In this document: positions 34,884 through 43,409 of the stretch, piece by piece
Position numbering within the stretch: position 1 is the stretch's first letter
Layout: each line of letters begins with the position of its first letter
NCBI RefSeq assembly: GCF_003667565.1
Contig: NZ_RCUX01000003.1
Coordinates: 186,001 to 250,000 of the forward strand
From: Mycetocola tolaasinivorans
Lineage (GTDB): Bacteria; Actinomycetota; Actinomycetes; Actinomycetales; Microbacteriaceae
Direction: 5' to 3'
Length of the DNA stretch: 64,000 nucleotides
Notes under the pieces: generated by a model
The model's database searches: none
What the model was told of the DNA's origin: nothing
Seen by the model: only the letters and a program-made list of their open reading frames with translations
Made by a program: the position numbers and the translations under genes

Positions 34884-37451
34884 ATGTCCTCCTCCGCAGT
34901 ACCCTCCCGGCCCGGCCTCACCGAGCGCGTCGATGCGCTCTACGAGGCGAAGGCCAGTGCCGATGACGTCTTCGAGTCCTTCCTCGACTGGGCCACCACC
35001 GGCGGCATTACCCCGTATCCCGCGCAGGAGGAGGCGCTCATGGAGCTCGTCTCCGGGGCAAACGTCATTCTCTCCACCCCGACCGGCTCGGGGAAGTCCC
35101 TCGTCGCCATGGGGGCGCACTTCGCCGCTCTCGCGGCGGGTGAACGCACCTACTACACCGCACCGATCAAGGCCCTCGTGAGCGAGAAGTTCTTCGCGCT
35201 GGTCGAGGCTTTCGGCGCCGAAAACGTGGGTATGGTCACCGGTGACTCCGCGGTAAACCCGGATGCGCCCATCATCTGCTGCACCGCCGAGATCCTGGCG
35301 AACCAGGCGCTGCGCGAGGGCTCGGACGCCGACATCGGCCAGGTCGTCATGGACGAGTTCCACTTCTACGGCGACCGTGACCGCGGATGGGCCTGGCAGG
35401 TTCCGCTGCTGACCCTGCCGAACACCCAGTTCCTGCTGCTCTCAGCGACGCTGGGTGACGTGACCGAACTCAAGAAGGACCTCACCCGCCGCACCGGCCG
35501 CGACACCGTCGAGGTCACCGGTGCCACGCGCCCGGTTCCGCTGCACTACAGCTACGTGCAGACCCCGGTGCAGGAGACCATCGAGGAGCTGCTGCACACC
35601 GGCCGCTCGCCCATCTACGTGGTGCACTTCGCTCAGGCCGCGGCCGCCGAGCGCGCGCAGTCGCTCACCAGCGTCAAGATCGTGAGCCGCGAGCAGCGCG
35701 ACGAGATCGCCGAGGCCATCGGCGACTTCCGCTTCACCACCGGCTTCGGTAAGACCCTGTCTCGCCTGGTCCGGATGGGCATCGGTGTGCACCACGCGGG
35801 TATGCTGCCGCGCTACCGACGCCTCGTTGAGCAGCTTGCCCAGCGCGGTCTGCTTCGGGTGATCTGCGGTACCGACACCCTCGGTGTGGGCATCAACGTG
35901 CCCATTCGCACCGTCCTGCTGTCCGGGTTGACCAAGTATGACGGCGTGAAGATGCGCCAACTGCAGGCCCGCGAGTTCCACCAGATCGCTGGCCGCGCCG
36001 GCCGTGCCGGTTTCGATACCGCGGGTGACGTGGTGCTCGAGGCCCCCGAGCACGAGATCGAAAACCTCAAGCTCATTCAGAAGGCCGGCGACGACCCCAA
36101 GAAGAAGCGCAAGATCATTCGTAAAAAGGCGCCACAGGGATTTGTGTCCTGGGGTGAGGCGAGCTTCGAGCGCATTATCGAGGCGCAGCCCGAGACGCTC
36201 GTGAGCCACATGGAGATCACCCACTCGATGATCCTCAACGTGGTGGCCCACGGCCGGGATGCTTTTGCCCGCGTGCGCTCCCTGGTGTTTGACAATCACG
36301 AACCGCGCGCCCGTCAGTACGAGCTCGCACGTCGCGCCATCGAGATCTACCGCACCCTGGTCTCGGCGGGAATCATCGAGCGGTTCACCGAGGAGGACGG
36401 CACCATCCAGTACCGCCTCACCGTGGATCTCCAGGCGAACTTCGCGCTCAACCAGCCGCTCTCACCCTTCGCGATCGCCGCGCTCGAACTGCTTGACCCC
36501 GAAGTACCCACCCACGCGCTCGACGTGATCTCGGTCATCGAGTCCACGCTGGATGACCCGCGCCCCATCATCAACCAGCAGCAGTTCCTTGCCCGCGGCG
36601 AGGCCGTGAACTCGATGAAGTCCGAGGGTATCGAGTACGACGAGCGGATGGAGCTCCTCGAGGAGGTCACCCACCCGAAGCCGCTCGCCGAGCTGCTTGA
36701 TGCTGCCTTCGAAATGTATGCGAAGGAGCGCCCCTGGGCGCGCGACTTCGAGCTGCGGCCGAAGTCGGTGGTGCGTGACCTCTACGAGCGCGCGATGACC
36801 TTCACCGAGTACGTCAGCTACTACAAGATCGCGCGCTCCGAGGGCCTCGTGCTGCGCTATCTCTCCGATGCCTACCGCGCGATCAACCAGAGCGTTCCCG
36901 AGGAGGCCAAGAGCGAGGAGCTGCGCGACATCATCGAGTGGCTCGGCGAGCTGGTACGCCAGGTCGACTCCAGCCTGCTCGACGAGTGGGAGGAACTCGC
37001 CCACCCGGACCCCGAGAAGCACGCCGCCTCTGCTCAGGCGCTGCCACCGGCACCGCGCAACATCCTCTCGAACCCGCGTGCCTTCCTGGTGCTCATCCGC
37101 AACGAGATGTTTCGCCGGGTGCAGCTGGCCGCACGCGATCGCTTCGAGGAGCTCGGTGAGCTGGACGGCTCGAGCGGCTTCGACGCCGACGCCTGGCGGG
37201 AGGCCATCGACGCCTACTACGAGGACTACGACTCGCTGGGCGATGGCCCGAGCGCCCGCGGGCCGCAGCTCCTGACCGTGGACCAGAGCCCCGCTGAGAC
37301 CGATGGCGTCTGGCGCGTACGTCAGGTGTTCGAGGACCCCGAGGGCGATGGCGACTGGGGGATCTCCGCCGAGATCCTGCTGGCCGAGTCCGTAGAGGCC
37401 GGCGAGGCCGTGGTGCGGGTCACCGCCGTGGGCCCCGTCCTCGGCCGCTAA
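34884..37451 (+). CDS. DEAD/DEAH-box RNA helicase with DUF3516
   Basis: 855 residues. Superfamily 2 helicase core in the first half: Walker A STPTGSGKSLVAMG, Walker B VMDEFHFYGDR, motif III LLSATLGD, and the C-terminal RecA lobe with GVHHAGMLPRYRR, VICGTDTLGVGINVP and QIAGRAGRAGFD. The second half matches the DUF3516 region characteristic of actinobacterial Ski2/Mtr4-like helicases, including the late DELEHL-like text LVRQVDSSLLDEWEEL. RNA turnover or processing is the likely role. The start ATGTCCTCC is chosen because an upstream in-frame ATG adds only a low-complexity Arg-rich extension. A terminator follows at once. Confidence 0.92.
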   Translation: MSSSAVPSRPGLTERVDALYEAKASADDVFESFLDWATTGGITPYPAQEEALMELVSGANVILSTPTGSGKSLVAMGAHFAALAAGERTYYTAPIKALVSEKFFALVEAFGAENVGMVTGDSAVNPDAPIICCTAEILANQALREGSDADIGQVVMDEFHFYGDRDRGWAWQVPLLTLPNTQFLLLSATLGDVTELKKDLTRRTGRDTVEVTGATRPVPLHYSYVQTPVQETIEELLHTGRSPIYVVHFAQAAAAERAQSLTSVKIVSREQRDEIAEAIGDFRFTTGFGKTLSRLVRMGIGVHHAGMLPRYRRLVEQLAQRGLLRVICGTDTLGVGINVPIRTVLLSGLTKYDGVKMRQLQAREFHQIAGRAGRAGFDTAGDVVLEAPEHEIENLKLIQKAGDDPKKKRKIIRKKAPQGFVSWGEASFERIIEAQPETLVSHMEITHSMILNVVAHGRDAFARVRSLVFDNHEPRARQYELARRAIEIYRTLVSAGIIERFTEEDGTIQYRLTVDLQANFALNQPLSPFAIAALELLDPEVPTHALDVISVIESTLDDPRPIINQQQFLARGEAVNSMKSEGIEYDERMELLEEVTHPKPLAELLDAAFEMYAKERPWARDFELRPKSVVRDLYERAMTFTEYVSYYKIARSEGLVLRYLSDAYRAINQSVPEEAKSEELRDIIEWLGELVRQVDSSLLDEWEELAHPDPEKHAASAQALPPAPRNILSNPRAFLVLIRNEMFRRVQLAARDRFEELGELDGSSGFDADAWREAIDAYYEDYDSLGDGPSARGPQLLTVDQSPAETDGVWRVRQVFEDPEGDGDWGISAEILLAESVEAGEAVVRVTAVGPVLGR

Positions 37452-37461
37452 TCGCTCAGCA

Positions 37462-37500
37462 GAAAACCCGGTGCCCTGATTTCTCAGGGCACCGGGTTTC
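37462..37500. terminator. bidirectional terminator
   Basis: GAAAACCCGGTGCCCTGA and TCAGGGCACCGGGTTTC with a TTTC loop, 10 nt past the helicase stop and just beyond the convergent permease stop. Confidence 0.9.
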
Positions 37501-37504
37501 GCGT

Positions 37505-39634
37505 TTACTTCGTGGGTGAATCGGGGTCGGGTACCGTGGTGTTCGCCACCGTGTCGGCCCCCGGTTCGCGCGGCGGAGGCGTCGCACCCTCGGGCAGACG
37601 CATTGCGCCGTTGGACACCCGAGCACCCGCCGGTCGGACCGGCTGCGGGCGCTGCGGGAGGCCGCGACGGGCGTCGCCGGGCAGCGGCCGTGAGCGGCGG
37701 CCGTAGATCATCTCCGAGGAGTCGAGCAACCAGGGCACGAGGCTCACGGTCACGCCGTGCACGAGCAGGAGGCGCTGCTGGATCTGCCGCGACCGGTGGT
37801 TGTGCAGCAGGCGCTCCCACCAGTGACCCACGATGTAGGTGGGCATGTACACGGTGATGACCTCGGGGCCGTTTTCGGCGCGGTCGCGCTTGATGAACTT
37901 CGACACCGGAATGGCGACGTCTCGGTACGGCGAGGGAATGCAGGAGATCTCGATGCCGAGATCCAGGGCGTCCCACTCGGCCTTGAGCTTTGCGCTGCGC
38001 TCGGGATCAATCGAGGCGTGCAGAGCGATCAGGCGATCGTGCTTGGCGGCTCGCGCATAGTCGAGTGCCTTGAGCGTCGGCTTATCGAGGCGGCCGACCA
38101 GGACCACGGCGAGGTCGCCATCGGAACCGAAGCGCACCTCGGGATCCACCCGGATCTCCTCGGCCACGTCGCGGTAGTAGCGGTGCACGCCGGCCATGAG
38201 GAGGCCCAGGATGGGCATGATCACGAAGACGACCCAGGCACCGTGGGTGAACTTGGTGACGGTTACGATGAGCAGCACGATCAGGGTCAGGGACGCGCCC
38301 AGGCCATTGATCAGCAGGCCGGACATCGATCCCGGCGTCTTACCGTTTTCGCGACGCACGCGCAGCCAATGCCTGACCATGCCGATCTGGCCGAGGGTGA
38401 AGGAGAGGAACACACCGATCACGTAGAGCTGAATCAGCTGGGTGAGGTTCGCCTGGAAGACCAGCAGGATGCCGATCGCGACGAGGCCCAGGATGATGAC
38501 GCCGTTCGAGTAAATCAGGCGGTCACCGCGGGTGTTCAGAGCCTTGGGTGCGTACCCGTCACGAGCCAGGACCGAGCCGAGCATCGGGAAGCCGTTGAAC
38601 GCGGTGTTTGCCGCGAGGAGCAGCACGAGGGCGGTTGCGGCCTGCACCAGGAAGAACAGGAAGCTGCCGTCGCCAAACGTGGCCGAGGCCACCTGGGCGA
38701 TGAGCGAGCGCTGCGGGGTCGAGGCACAATCGGCAAAGCCCTGCAGATCGCAGGGCTTCTCGGCGTAGTGCACTCCGGTGGTGAGCGCGAGGGCGGTCAG
38801 GCCGGCGAACAGGACGATCGCGATGCCGCCCATGGCCACCAGGGTCTTCTGGGCGTTCTGGATCTTCGGCAGGCGGAACGCCTGGACACCGTTCGAGATG
38901 GCCTCGACGCCGGTGAGGGCGCTACAACCGCTGGCGAAGGCGCGCAGGACGAGCAGGACCATCGCGGCCTGAGTCAGGCTCTCACCCTGCACGGTGTAGG
39001 ACGCAGACTCGGCCACCGGGGCATCTCCCAGGAGCATGCGGGTGAAGCCCACCACGATCATGAGGAACACCGAGCCGGCAAAGATATAGGTCGGCAGCGC
39101 AAACAGCTTGCTCGATTCGGAGACGCCACGCAGGTTGACCGCGACCAGGATCACGACGAAGCCGATGGCCATTTCGACGCGCCACTCGTTGAGGAAGGGC
39201 AGGGCCGAGATGATGTTGTCCACGCCCGACGCGATCGATACCGCAACGGTGAGCGCGTAGTCCACCAGCAGGGCGGCGGCCACGGTCAGGCCGGCGGTCT
39301 CACCGAGGTTCTTGCGGGCCACCTCGTAGTCGCCACCTCCCGAGGGGTAGGCCTTGATGAGCTGGCGATAGCTGAGCATCACCACGAGCAGCAGGATGAC
39401 CACGCAGGCGGCGATCCAGGGGGCGAGCGAGAGAAACGCGAGGCCACCGATCATCAGGATCATGAGCAGTTCCTGCGGGGCGTACGCCACCGAGGAGAGG
39501 GCATCGCTGGCGAAGATGGGCAGGGCCAGTCGCTTTGAGAGCAGTTGGCCCTCGAGTTTGTCCGTCGGCAGTGGATCGCCGAGCAGGATGCGTTTAGCTG
39601 AGCGTTGATCGCCCGGCGAAACTTCGTTATGCAC
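37505..39634 (-). CDS. APC-family permease, KimA-like potassium transporter
   Basis: 709 residues: about 12 membrane helices in the first 500, then a cytoplasmic domain of about 200 residues (VVLVGRLDKPTLKALDYARA) and a disordered Pro-rich tail. The segment ALPIFASDALSSVAYAPQEL is typical of KimA/YdaO-type high-affinity K+ uptake proteins, which are inhibited by c-di-AMP in Firmicutes. Substrate here is inferred; amino acids are the alternative. The start is set to GTG 39634 because GGGGAG lies 6 nt upstream and the longer frame (ATG-type start at 39700) would include the promoter. No ydaO-type riboswitch is recognised upstream. Confidence 0.85.
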   Translation of the reverse strand: MHNEVSPGDQRSAKRILLGDPLPTDKLEGQLLSKRLALPIFASDALSSVAYAPQELLMILMIGGLAFLSLAPWIAACVVILLLVVMLSYRQLIKAYPSGGGDYEVARKNLGETAGLTVAAALLVDYALTVAVSIASGVDNIISALPFLNEWRVEMAIGFVVILVAVNLRGVSESSKLFALPTYIFAGSVFLMIVVGFTRMLLGDAPVAESASYTVQGESLTQAAMVLLVLRAFASGCSALTGVEAISNGVQAFRLPKIQNAQKTLVAMGGIAIVLFAGLTALALTTGVHYAEKPCDLQGFADCASTPQRSLIAQVASATFGDGSFLFFLVQAATALVLLLAANTAFNGFPMLGSVLARDGYAPKALNTRGDRLIYSNGVIILGLVAIGILLVFQANLTQLIQLYVIGVFLSFTLGQIGMVRHWLRVRRENGKTPGSMSGLLINGLGASLTLIVLLIVTVTKFTHGAWVVFVIMPILGLLMAGVHRYYRDVAEEIRVDPEVRFGSDGDLAVVLVGRLDKPTLKALDYARAAKHDRLIALHASIDPERSAKLKAEWDALDLGIEISCIPSPYRDVAIPVSKFIKRDRAENGPEVITVYMPTYIVGHWWERLLHNHRSRQIQQRLLLVHGVTVSLVPWLLDSSEMIYGRRSRPLPGDARRGLPQRPQPVRPAGARVSNGAMRLPEGATPPPREPGADTVANTTVPDPDSPTK

Positions 39635-39691
39635 GCTGTGCTCCCCAATAAAAACGTCCTCCGACGGGTGCGCCGGAAGATTACCTCGTAC

Positions 39692-39699
39692 ATTATGCA
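39692..39699 (-). promoter_or_regulatory. extended -10 promoter of the KimA-like gene
   Basis: On the minus strand TGCATAAT, an extended -10 (TGn plus CATAAT-like hexamer), about 58 nt upstream of the chosen start. Confidence 0.45.
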
Positions 39700-39723
39700 C
39701 CCGGAAACCGCGGCATGCGCAAC

Positions 39724-39762
39724 GGCCCGCTTTCTTCTCGGCAAGGTCGAAGAAAGCGGGCC
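39724..39762 (-). terminator. hairpin after the UPF0114 gene
   Basis: Perfect 14-bp stem GGCCCGCTTTCTTC / GAAGAAAGCGGGCC, 11-nt loop, 38 nt beyond the stop of the UPF0114 gene. No T run. Confidence 0.6.
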
Positions 39763-39800
39763 GCTGGGGGTTTCGCGTCGAAAGGCGCGGGTGAATGTGT

Positions 39801-40466
39801 TTAGCCGCGGTTTTCCGCGGGAATACGAGCGTCCGCCGGGGTGTTAAGCGCCACGGCCTCCGGGGAGTGCGACAGCGCGGCCTGATAGGAGTGCTGCATC
39901 TTGTCGATCACCGCGAGGGCGATGGCCGAGACGATAAAGGCGAGGTGAATGAGCACCTGCCAGAGGATCGCGCTCTCGGTATCACCCAGCCCGCGACCGT
40001 CGGTCGAGAGCTTTCCGATCTCGATGAAGGTCTTGAGCAGGTGGATCGAGGAGATGCTGATGATCGCCACTGCCAGCTTGAGCTTCAGCATGTTGGCGTT
40101 GACGTGGGAGAGCCAGTCCGGCTCGTCCGGGTGCCCGTCAAGGCGCATCCGCGAGACGAAGATTTCGTAGCCACCGATGATGACCATGATCAGCAGGTTC
40201 GCCACCATGACCACGTCGATCAGGCCCAGCACGCTGAGCATGATGAGGTTCGAGTCGATGTGCGAGCCATCGGTGATGACGTGCTGAATGAGGTGCCACA
40301 GCTCGACACCGAAGACGTAGACGTAGACAATCTGGGCGATGATGAGGCCGAGGTAGAGCGGTGCCTGGATCCAGCGGCTCGCGAAAATAAGGTACGACAT
40401 GGTGTTGATGCCGGCCGGATTACGCTTGGTGGTTGGGCGCGGGGGAGTGACGGTATGGTCGGTCAC
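39801..40466 (-). CDS. UPF0114/YqhA family membrane protein
   Basis: 221 residues with four predicted membrane helices. The family signature is at the start of helix 1 (ASRWIQAPLYLGLIIAQI), with further hydrophobic segments at LIMLSVLGLIDVVMVANLLI and the second half. The Pro/Thr-rich tail MTDHTVTPPRPTTKRNP is cytoplasmic. The intervening loop has the conserved GYEIFVSRMRLDGHPDEPDW. No function is established for the family. It is separated from glnA by a terminator and is read on its own. Confidence 0.88.
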   Translation of the reverse strand: MTDHTVTPPRPTTKRNPAGINTMSYLIFASRWIQAPLYLGLIIAQIVYVYVFGVELWHLIQHVITDGSHIDSNLIMLSVLGLIDVVMVANLLIMVIIGGYEIFVSRMRLDGHPDEPDWLSHVNANMLKLKLAVAIISISSIHLLKTFIEIGKLSTDGRGLGDTESAILWQVLIHLAFIVSAIALAVIDKMQHSYQAALSHSPEAVALNTPADARIPAENRG

Positions 40467-40543
40467 GGAAAAACTCCTCGGGTCGGGGATCGTGAATCGA
40501 TCAGACTTATCTTAGGGGCAATGGTCTGGGTGCGCAGACACAC

Positions 40544-40580
40544 GAAACCCCCGAAGAGCTGGGCTCTCCGGGGGTTTCAG
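40544..40580 (-). terminator. terminator of glnA
   Basis: GAAACCCCCGAAGAGC / GCTCTCCGGGGGTTTC with a TGG loop and one mismatch, 18 nt beyond the glnA stop. Confidence 0.85.
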
Positions 40581-40596
40581 CGCTGAGGCGGACGGA

Positions 40597-42021
40597 TTAC
40601 ACGCCGTAGTACAGCTCGAACTCGTAGGGGTGCGGACGAAGTGCCAGCGCCTCGATCTCGACCTTGCGCTTGTAGCCGATCCAGGTCTCGATGAGCTCCT
40701 GGGTGAAGACGTTACCGGCGAGCAGGAACTCGTGGTCCTCCTCGAGGGCGGTCAGGGCTGCCTCCAGGTTCGCGGGAACCTGGGGGATCTCCTTGGCCTC
40801 CTCCGGGGGCAGCTCGTAGAGGTCCTTGTCCACGGGGGCCATCGGCTCGATACGGTTCTTGATTCCGTCGAGACCCGCCATCAGCTGGGCGGCGAAGGCC
40901 AGGTAGGGGTTACCCGAGGCGTCGGGTGCGCGGAACTCGATGCGCTTTGCCTTGGGGTTGGTACCGGTGATCGGGATGCGGATCGCGGCCGAGCGGTTAC
41001 CGGCCGAGTACACCAGGTTGACCGGAGCCTCGTAACCCGGAACCAGACGCTTGTAGGAGTTGACGGTCGGGTTGGTGAAGGCCAGCACTGCGCCGGCGTG
41101 CTTCAGCAGACCACCGATGTACCAGCGAGCGGTGTCCGAGAGACCGCCGTAGCCGTTCTCGTCGTAGAACAGCGGCTCGCCGTTCAGCCACAGCGACTGG
41201 TGGGTGTGCATACCCGAACCGTTGTCACCGAAGATCGGCTTCGGCATGAAGGTTGCTGTCTTGCCCCACTGCTCGGCGGTGTTCTTGACGATGTACTTGA
41301 ACTTCAGGATGTCATCGGCCGAGTGGACCATGGTGTCGAAGCGGTAGTTGATCTCGCCCTGGCCGGCGGTGCCGACCTCGTGGTGCGAACGCTCGAGGAT
41401 CAGGCCGGCGTCGATCAGCTTGAGGCAGATGTCGTCGCGCAGGTCGGCGTGCTTGTCTACCGGGCTGACGGGGAAGTAGCCGCCCTTGAAGGGGGTCTTG
41501 TTACCGAGGTTTCCACCCTCCTCCTTGCGACCGGAGTTCCAGGCGGCCTCATCGGAGTCCAGCGAGTAGAACGAACCCTGCGGCTTCGACTCGTAACGAA
41601 TGTCGTCGAAGATGTAGAACTCGGCCTCGGGGGCGAAGAAGGCGGTGTCGGCGATGCCGGTGGAGGCGAGGTAGTCCTCGGCCTTGCGGGCAATCTGACG
41701 CGGGTCCTTCGAGTAGCGCTCACCGTTGCGCGGGTTGTAGATGTCGAACACCAGGATCAGGGTGCGCTCCTTGCGGAACGGGTCGATGTAGGCGGTGGTG
41801 ACATCCGGAATCAGCTGCATGTCCGACTCGTGGATGTTCGCGAAACCACGGATCGACGAGCCGTCGAAGAGCTGGCCAATGGCGAAGAAGTCTTCGTCGA
41901 CGGTCGCGGCCGGAATGTTGAAGTGCTGCTGGACACCGGGAAGGTCGGTGAATCGAATGTCCACGAACTTGACGTCCGTGTCCTTGATAAACGCAAGCAC
42001 CTCGGCTGAATCAGTAAACAT
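40597..42021 (-). CDS. glnA: type I glutamine synthetase
   Basis: 474 residues, the main ammonium-assimilating enzyme (glutamate + NH3 + ATP to glutamine), a dodecamer. Signatures: [53 protein letters not shown] and NRSAAIRIP. The adenylylation Tyr Y402 is in [10 protein letters not shown], making it the substrate of GlnE from 30.2 kb. The start is ATGTTTACTGATTC with GGAG 9 nt upstream; a TTG start 15 nt earlier is unlikely. Upstream, in the gap with the divergent RDD gene, is a GlnR-type box. A terminator follows. Confidence 0.97.
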   Translation of the reverse strand: MFTDSAEVLAFIKDTDVKFVDIRFTDLPGVQQHFNIPAATVDEDFFAIGQLFDGSSIRGFANIHESDMQLIPDVTTAYIDPFRKERTLILVFDIYNPRNGERYSKDPRQIARKAEDYLASTGIADTAFFAPEAEFYIFDDIRYESKPQGSFYSLDSDEAAWNSGRKEEGGNLGNKTPFKGGYFPVSPVDKHADLRDDICLKLIDAGLILERSHHEVGTAGQGEINYRFDTMVHSADDILKFKYIVKNTAEQWGKTATFMPKPIFGDNGSGMHTHQSLWLNGEPLFYDENGYGGLSDTARWYIGGLLKHAGAVLAFTNPTVNSYKRLVPGYEAPVNLVYSAGNRSAAIRIPITGTNPKAKRIEFRAPDASGNPYLAFAAQLMAGLDGIKNRIEPMAPVDKDLYELPPEEAKEIPQVPANLEAALTALEEDHEFLLAGNVFTQELIETWIGYKRKVEIEALALRPHPYEFELYYGV

Positions 42022-42095
42022 ATACGTGAGCTCCAAAATTTGGTTCAGAGGGGGATGGCAGGGGGAACATCCTGGTTCGAGCGTACAAACAGGTC

Positions 42096-42133
42096 ATTTC
42101 CCGATGGTGTCACCCATGTTTCGGGCATGTTAC
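42096..42133. promoter_or_regulatory. GlnR-type binding site upstream of glnA and RDD gene
   Basis: On the minus strand four 5-mers alternate at exact 6-nt spacing: GTAAC-N6-GAAAC-N6-GACAC-N6-GAAAT. This matches the actinobacterial GlnR box GTnAC-N6-GAAAC repeated twice, with small deviations in the second pair. It lies 75-112 nt upstream of the glnA start and about 27-64 nt upstream of the divergent RDD gene start. GlnR controls glnA in Streptomyces and Mycobacterium; here it is read from the site only. Confidence 0.75.
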
Positions 42134-42147
42134 GAGTCTACCCACCG

Positions 42148-42153
42148 TAAACT
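42148..42153 (+). promoter_or_regulatory. -10 hexamer of a leaderless RDD-gene transcript
   Basis: TAAACT ends 6 nt before the GTG of the RDD-family gene. The GlnR-type box would be centred about 45 nt upstream of the inferred transcription start, a typical activator position. Confidence 0.45.
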
Positions 42154-42159
42154 TGAGGT

Positions 42160-42597
42160 GTGTCAGGTGAAAAACGGCCCACCACCTTTGGTGAACTCGA
42201 ACCCAGTAAGTACCCCGGTGAGCGATTGGGGCTCCCAAAACAGGGCCCGCGGAGTATCGCGCGTGTCGGAAGGCGATTTGCAGCGCTCTGCATCGACTGG
42301 GCAATCGCCACGGCGGTCCTGCTCCCGTTCGGCGTTCCGCCGGGCACGCTGTGGACGCACGTCGCCTTCGGAGTCCTGCAGCTCCTCGCGATTCCCACGC
42401 TGAGCGGCAGCATCGGCCACCGCATCATGGGCCTGCACCTCGTGCGTCTCGGCGAGGGCGGCTGGATCGGCTTCGGCAAGCCCGCGCTGCGCACCCTGCT
42501 GCTGCTCCTGGTGGTTCCCGCCCTGGTGTGGGACTCGGATCAGCGCGGCTTCCACGATAAGGTCGCCGGCACCGTACTCATTCGTACCCGCGGCTAG
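42160..42597 (+). CDS. RDD-family membrane protein
   Basis: 145 residues: cytoplasmic N-terminus, then membrane helices beginning at RRFAALCIDWAIATAVLLPF, which contains the family's Arg and Asp, then LLAIPTLSGSIGHRIMGLHLV and LLLLLVVPALVWDSD. The C-terminal RGFHDKVAGTVLIRTRG is the conserved end of the RDD domain. RDD proteins are transporters or membrane factors of poorly known function. It is divergent from glnA and shares the GlnR-type box, suggesting nitrogen-linked expression; in many actinobacteria an RDD gene occupies this place. Confidence 0.88.
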   Translation: MSGEKRPTTFGELEPSKYPGERLGLPKQGPRSIARVGRRFAALCIDWAIATAVLLPFGVPPGTLWTHVAFGVLQLLAIPTLSGSIGHRIMGLHLVRLGEGGWIGFGKPALRTLLLLLVVPALVWDSDQRGFHDKVAGTVLIRTRG

Positions 42598-42746
42598 CCC
42601 TTAAAAGCTTCGGGCGAGGCTCCGGGAGCAGCCTCGGCCCACAAACGTTTTTACACGGTTTGAGTTGGCCTCATGCCCAACAGGTTAGAAACGCAGTTCT
42701 ATTAAAGAGTGCAGATACAGGTGAAATGTCTGCGACTGATTCCCTG

Positions 42747-42752
42747 TAAATT
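42747..42752 (+). promoter_or_regulatory. possible -10 hexamer before the orphan membrane-protein gene
   Basis: TAAATT ends 8 nt before ATG 42761, with no ribosome site between. Weak evidence in an AT-richer segment. Confidence 0.3.
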
Positions 42753-42760
42753 GCTTTCTT

Positions 42761-43168
42761 ATGACGAAAAACGATCTCGATAAAGTCCCCACCTGCGGCT
42801 GCACAGATTGCGACTTTCATAAACATACTCCGAACGTGTTTACGGATAAGCTCGCTCGCTGTGAGGCATCCTACGTTGCCCTGCTGCTCGTTGCCATTGC
42901 ACTCACTTTCGGAATTGCAATACGCTTTGCGTTTACCGGGGATCAATTCTCGAGTGCGTATGAGTTCATAACATCGAACGTAATGACGTTCGTGCTCTTT
43001 GGGGTCTCATTCATCACCTTGATGCTTTCGTTTCCGTGGGGCAAGAGTTACCAGCTCAACGCATTTTCCTCCACTGCCTTGGTGCTCAATTTGATTGCTC
43101 TCATTTTCTCCACCTGGATCGGATCCGTTGCGTTGACTGAAATTGTGAAAGCCCATGCTTTGCTTTAG
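42761..43168 (+). CDS. hypothetical small membrane protein (orphan)
   Basis: 135 residues, not recognised. The N-terminus has a Cys-rich segment TCGCTDCDFHKH (a possible metal site), followed by three hydrophobic segments: YVALLLVAIALTFGIAIRFA, VMTFVLFGVSFITLMLSF and ALVLNLIALIFSTWIGSVAL. The segment from about 42600 to 43360, including this gene, is visibly richer in A and T and in codons ending in A/T than its neighbours, a sign of recent acquisition. No ribosome site precedes the ATG. It lies alone between the RDD gene and the convergent DUF4191 gene. Confidence 0.65.
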   Translation: MTKNDLDKVPTCGCTDCDFHKHTPNVFTDKLARCEASYVALLLVAIALTFGIAIRFAFTGDQFSSAYEFITSNVMTFVLFGVSFITLMLSFPWGKSYQLNAFSSTALVLNLIALIFSTWIGSVALTEIVKAHALL

Positions 43169-43360
43169 GTCGCTCTCGTTTACGCTGCAAGATCCAGTCC
43201 GATGAAAATCCGTCTCTGGGCGCTTCGTGGTGACGGTTTTCAATGACTGAGGTTTGGCGAAACCGTTTTCACGTTGTGAATGAGCGCCGTGTGCACTCGA
43301 GTTCGGTGGAGGCAAATCCGTCCTAACTGCCTCCGAATTTCGACATACACTACGCGCACG
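43169..43360. other. AT-richer non-coding segment with two weak hairpins
   Basis: No gene seen. Two short inverted repeats occur: ACGGTTT/AAACCGT (43233-43266) and GGAGGCA/TGCCTCC (about 43307-43333). They do not form a recognised RNA. Confidence 0.4.
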
Positions 43361-43397
43361 CAAAACCGCCCCCCGGATAGTCCGGGAGGCGGTTTTG
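43361..43397. terminator. terminator of the DUF4191 gene
   Basis: CAAAACCGCC / GGCGGTTTTG closed by an inner CCCGGA/TCCGGG stem, 13 nt beyond the DUF4191 stop. Confidence 0.85.
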
Positions 43398-43409
43398 TGA
43401 CGAAGGGGG

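Noticed and set aside
39635-39800. Possible ydaO (c-di-AMP) riboswitch before the KimA-like gene
   Set aside because: The leader after the extended -10 is only about 50 nt, too short for that riboswitch, and no conserved blocks are seen.
43233-43333. Small RNA in the gap after the orphan gene
   Set aside because: Two short stems only, no promoter and no T-tailed terminator for such an RNA.
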